64,000 bases of DNA from Desulfitibacter alkalitolerans DSM 16504 (GTDB lineage: Bacteria > Bacillota > DSM-16504 > Desulfitibacterales > Desulfitibacteraceae). The position numbers were made by a program, and so were the translations under genes. The stretch spans positions 248,001-312,000 of the forward strand of contig NZ_KK211101.1 in NCBI RefSeq assembly GCF_000620305.1, written 5' to 3'. The notes below the pieces were generated by a model. That model was given only the letters and a program-made list of their open reading frames with translations, ran no database searches and was not told the origin of the DNA. Below are positions 61,322-64,000 of this stretch, one piece after another. The first letter of the stretch is position 1. Each line of letters opens with the position of its first letter.

Positions 61322-61554
61322 AACTGGCTCCGCACAAACTGAAAGATACCGGGCTATCCTGTTCCTCCTGCCCATATCCATCGCCTTCGGCTTTACCGGG
61401 CTTTTGGATCAGGTAATCACCTTCTCCATTCTCTCGGCCCTTTTGGTATATGTACTGACAGCATACATGATGTTCAAATTCCGGGCCATGTATCCTTTAG
61501 GTACCATTGAACGGGGATATACCGCACCCTGGCATTCTATTCCCGCAGTGGTGC
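61322..61554 (+). pseudogene. Internal fragment of an APC-type permease (probably ethanolamine/amino acid)
   Basis: About 76 codons, opening without a start right after the pduL stop and cut by the IS at 61555. It has two hydrophobic helices (AILFLLPISIAFGFTGLLD; FSILSALLVYVLTAYMMF) and FRAMYPLGTIERGYTAPWH, typical of the C-terminal half of APC-family permeases that import ethanolamine or amino acids. Both ends are lost, so it is non-functional. It marks the right edge of the cargo. Confidence 0.75.
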
Positions 61555-63182
61555 CAGCTCTGAAGAGTAAAAATTTTTCGGAATAATAATAAACAAAAAC
61601 ACCCCAAAATGTGCTAAATATGAGATAATATAACTATTGAAATGTAGAAAAATAGTACATTTTGGGGGAGATAAGCTTGGTGACCAGAAAAGAAAAAAGA
61701 GAGCAGGAAAAAGGCACAAATTATTTTTTCGAGTTCATAAAAATCAAGAAGCATTTTTTCAAAGAATTTACAGACAGACTTAAAAATATAAAAGACCCCA
61801 GAAATCAAAGTTATATAACATACGGCCCGGAAATTATATTATTTACAATGCTATTGAAAAACATGGCAGATTTAAAATCAATGCGGAGCATGAGTAATAG
61901 TTTTAATAAAGATGAATGTATCGAAAACATACGGAAGGTATTAGGACTAGAGGTACTGGAAGAATTGCCTCATTATGATACAATAAACGACTTTTTAACA
62001 GGATTAGAGTTATCAGAACTGGAAAATATCAGAACATACATGATAAAAGAATTGTTAAAAAAGAGATGTTTTGAGGATTACAGAATAGAGGGGAAGTACT
62101 GGGGAGTTATTTTTGATGGAACAGGGCTGTATTCCTTTGACCAGAAGCACTGTGAACATTGTTTAAAGCGAGAATATACGAATAAGGAAACAGGGGAAAC
62201 AAAAATTATTTATATGCACCATGTACTTGAAGCAAAGCTAGTAGTAGGGGACATGGTTTTTAGTATAGGAACGGAATTTATAGAAAATGAAAATGAAGAA
62301 GCAACAAAGCAGGATTGTGAGATAAAAGCATTTTACAGGCTGGCAGAAAAAATAAAGCAAACGTACAAGAGACTGCCTATATGTATATTAGGAGATAGCC
62401 TTTATGCATGCGAACCTGTGTTCAGCCGTTGCGATCAATATGATTGGAAATATATTTTCCGGTTTAAGGAAGGGAGAATAAAAAGCATTGCGGAAGAATT
62501 TAATGCAATTAAAGAAATAGAAGAAGGTAAAGAACAGGATCTATTTTGGGTAAATGACATAGCATATAACAACAGAACCCTAAACCTAATTGAAGCGAAG
62601 ATAGATACGGAAGATGGCAAAAGTAAACAGTATTTATTTATAACAAACATTAAAGTAACAAAAAGAAACGCAGAAAGGCTTATTGCTGCCGGGCGGAGCC
62701 GGTGGAAAATAGAAAACCAGGGGTTCAATAATCAAAAAAACATACGGTACCATATTGAGCATGCAAATAGTCATAATTATACTGCCATGAAGAATCATTA
62801 CCTGCTAACACAGATAGCGGACATACTGGTGCAATTGTATGAAAACGGGTCAAAAATATTGAGGGAACTGAAAAAAGCGGCAAAAGAAATATCCTCAAAC
62901 CTGTTAGAAGCGATTCGCACCCGCACATTAACAGATGAGGATATAGCACTGTTGGCAAAACCCATTCAAATAAGGTTTACCTAACAGTATCATTATAGCA
63001 AGGATGTGATGCGAAGGAAAGCAATTTTGAGGTGATCCACAATTAAAAAAATAAATGGGCAATTTTGTGGATTACTCTTTCGGCTAAAAAAACAGGTTTG
63101 GCAATTGGAAAATTTTTACATATATGTTTTGAGATATTTTGCTATTTAAGAGAAATCTAATTAAGTTTACTCTTCAGAGCTG
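61555..63182 (+). mobile_element. Insertion sequence, right copy (1,628 bp)
   Basis: Same orientation, length and 17-bp terminal repeats as the left copy at 32293-33920. The non-coding ends I compared are identical, and at least four synonymous differences lie in the first third of the transposase gene. Its outer flank is TATCTCACT; its inner flank interrupts the permease fragment. Confidence 0.92.
61677..62984 (+). CDS. DDE transposase, right IS copy
   Basis: Same 435-aa protein as at 32415, with identical amino-acid sequence including the DDE segments FDGTGLYSF, LGDSLYACEP and RWKIENQGF. All DNA differences seen between the two genes are silent, which suggests selection or very recent copying from a slightly different parent. 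Either transposase could mobilise the composite. Confidence 0.85.
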   Translation: MVTRKEKREQEKGTNYFFEFIKIKKHFFKEFTDRLKNIKDPRNQSYITYGPEIILFTMLLKNMADLKSMRSMSNSFNKDECIENIRKVLGLEVLEELPHYDTINDFLTGLELSELENIRTYMIKELLKKRCFEDYRIEGKYWGVIFDGTGLYSFDQKHCEHCLKREYTNKETGETKIIYMHHVLEAKLVVGDMVFSIGTEFIENENEEATKQDCEIKAFYRLAEKIKQTYKRLPICILGDSLYACEPVFSRCDQYDWKYIFRFKEGRIKSIAEEFNAIKEIEEGKEQDLFWVNDIAYNNRTLNLIEAKIDTEDGKSKQYLFITNIKVTKRNAERLIAAGRSRWKIENQGFNNQKNIRYHIEHANSHNYTAMKNHYLLTQIADILVQLYENGSKILRELKKAAKEISSNLLEAIRTRTLTDEDIALLAKPIQIRFT

Positions 63183-63191
63183 TATCTCACT
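63183..63191 (+). repeat. Right target-site duplication of composite transposon
   Basis: TATCTCACT directly after the right IS end, identical to 32284-32292. Confidence 0.85.
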
Positions 63192-63375
63192 TGATGCTAT
63201 CGTAAGCGATAACGATAAAATGTATAATATATTGGTGCGAATCAAGCAGGAGATGAAAGATACTAACGGAAACATCTCAAACGCTTTAAGAAAATATTAT
63301 CAGTTTGTCAATGGGAGAGTTTTTCCAGCTCTTTCACAATATCAGAGGGATGTTGAAACAGAGGTGAAACAATGA
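63192..63375 (+). pseudogene. 3' part of the small ssp-linked gene split by the composite transposon
   Basis: Continues the frame that begins at 32171: after the target repeat it reads LDAIVSDNDKMYNILVRI and ends at TGA 63373-63375, with a helical C-terminus (NALRKYYQFVNGRVF). The join is in frame and gives 101 aa. It overlaps the next gene by four bases (ATGA), so before the insertion the two were translationally coupled to each other and to sspA. Confidence 0.8.
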
Positions 63376-64000
63376 GCTTACAGGATATAGAAATTAAAAG
63401 TGAATATCGCTCACTGCTTGATAATGTGGCTAAGGATTTTTATATTCCTTTGTTACAACAAGCCGTATCATATAAAAGAGCTGTTGGATTTTTCTCGTCC
63501 TCAGCGCTTGTTGAAATATCTAAAGGCATATCAGCACTTGTGAAAAATGGCGGAAAAATCCTGTTAGTAGCTTCCCCATATTTATCAGCAGAAGATGTGG
63601 AAGCAATACGTAAAGGATATGAATTAAGAGATAACATAATCAAAAAAGCTTTAGTACGTGAACTGAAAGAAGCGAAAGATGTCTATGAGAAGGATAGGCT
63701 TAATCTTTTAGCAAATCTTATATCGGATGGGATATTAGACATCAAAATAGCCTTTACCGAAGATGAAAATAAAATGGGAATGTACCATGAAAAGATGGGT
63801 ATTATCAGTGACGATTTTGGTAACAAAGTTGCTTTTTCTGGTTCAATGAATGAGTCAGCAGCGGCTATGACATTAAATTATGAAACTATAGATGTCTTTT
63901 GCTCATGGAAAGGTGAACAAGATCGAGTAGCCGCAAAGGAAAATGCGTTTGCTTCTATTTGGAATGACTGTGAACCTAACATTCGGATTATTGATTTTCC
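63372..64000 (+). CDS. PLD-domain protein, likely N-terminus of a helicase-type defence gene (3' end outside window)
   Basis: An open frame of 209 codons running off the edge, ATG 63372 with GAGGTGAAAC upstream. It has SYKRAVGFFSSSALVEISKG near the start and an HKD-like phospholipase D motif, YHEKMGIISDDFGNKVAFSG followed by SMNES (near 137-160). PLD domains of this form stand at the N-terminus of large DEAD/SNF2-type helicases in defence islands, including those near phosphorothioation genes. It is probably the restriction or effector arm of the ssp operon. The composite transposon now separates it from the sspD promoter by ~31 kb more DNA. Confidence 0.75.
   Translation, partial: MSLQDIEIKSEYRSLLDNVAKDFYIPLLQQAVSYKRAVGFFSSSALVEISKGISALVKNGGKILLVASPYLSAEDVEAIRKGYELRDNIIKKALVRELKEAKDVYEKDRLNLLANLISDGILDIKIAFTEDENKMGMYHEKMGIISDDFGNKVAFSGSMNESAAAMTLNYETIDVFCSWKGEQDRVAAKENAFASIWNDCEPNIRIIDF

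Larger units (their letters stand above)
32293..63182 (+). mobile_element. 30.9-kb composite transposon carrying a eut microcompartment locus
   Basis: Two direct copies of the same 1,628-bp IS bracket about 27.6 kb of cargo. The outer ends are flanked by the 9-bp repeat TATCTCACT, and excision of the whole segment plus one repeat rebuilds an intact gene of the host operon. Inner flanks differ, and each inner IS end cuts a cargo gene (floA on the left, a permease on the right). These are the marks of one transposition event moving the whole unit. An alternative giving the same structure is a single IS insertion followed by homologous recombination with an IS-bearing eut circle. Misassembly through the repeated IS must also be excluded. 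Confidence 0.8.

Overview
The window looks like DNA from an anaerobic, low-to-mid GC Clostridia-type Firmicute. The signs are a FloA-type flotillin, a SpoVG-like protein, EutV/EutW antitermination regulators, strong GGAGG ribosome binding sites and frequent TTG/GTG starts. Every gene I can support lies on the + strand. Base composition changes abruptly several times, which shows a mosaic of acquired blocks.

Region 1 (1-24.6 kb) is one arm of an integrative conjugative element (ICE). It opens with a Tn554-like recombinase module: two large tyrosine recombinases and a small TnpC-like coiled-coil protein. Then come a SpoVG-like protein and a conjugation/secretion operon. That operon mixes type IV secretion parts (TrbL/VirB6-like, PrgI-like, VirB4-like ATPase, cell-wall peptidase) with a nearly complete Tad/Flp pilus set (prepilin peptidase, CpaB, two CpaE-like proteins, CpaF, TadB, TadC, two TadE-like pseudopilins). 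It also carries an m5C DNA methyltransferase and a RadC-like protein. Region 2 (24.6-32.3 kb) is a DNA phosphorothioation operon of the SspABCD type in the order sspD-sspB-sspC-sspA. The next small gene is cut in two.

Region 3 (32293-63182) is a 30,890-bp composite transposon. Two direct 1,628-bp copies of one insertion sequence bracket a large ethanolamine-utilisation (eut) microcompartment locus. The 9-bp sequence TATCTCACT occurs just outside both outer ends. Removing the whole element plus one copy of that repeat rejoins a 101-codon reading frame downstream of sspA. The inner IS ends cut floA (left) and a permease (right), as expected if IS copies captured a chromosomal segment.

The cargo holds two eut modules. 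The AT-rich module (35.9-46.7 kb) is eutV-eutB-eutA-eutB-eutC-eutL-eutM-'eutQ N-domain'-eutH-eutW, with an ANTAR-type hairpin overlapping a terminator after eutV. The more GC-rich module (47.1-61.3 kb) follows a near-consensus sigma-54 promoter. It is eutM-eutS-eutP-eutB-eutC-eutA-eutL-eutT-eutJ-(GrpU-like shell)-eutN-pduS-pduT-eutQ-eutM-(eutK-like)-eutE-pduL. Together they supply three EutB, two EutC, two reactivases, at least ten shell proteins and the route ethanolamine -> acetaldehyde -> acetyl-CoA -> acetyl phosphate. There is no alcohol dehydrogenase. There are three candidate redox proteins (PduS, PduT with Cys38, and a shell protein with G-V-C-P-Q), which suggests electrons may leave the lumen through the shell.

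Region 4 (63.2-64 kb) resumes the phosphorothioation island: the second half of the split gene, then the start of a phospholipase-D-like protein that runs off the edge. Main caveat: the two near-identical IS copies could also have misled an assembler, so the junctions need spanning reads.
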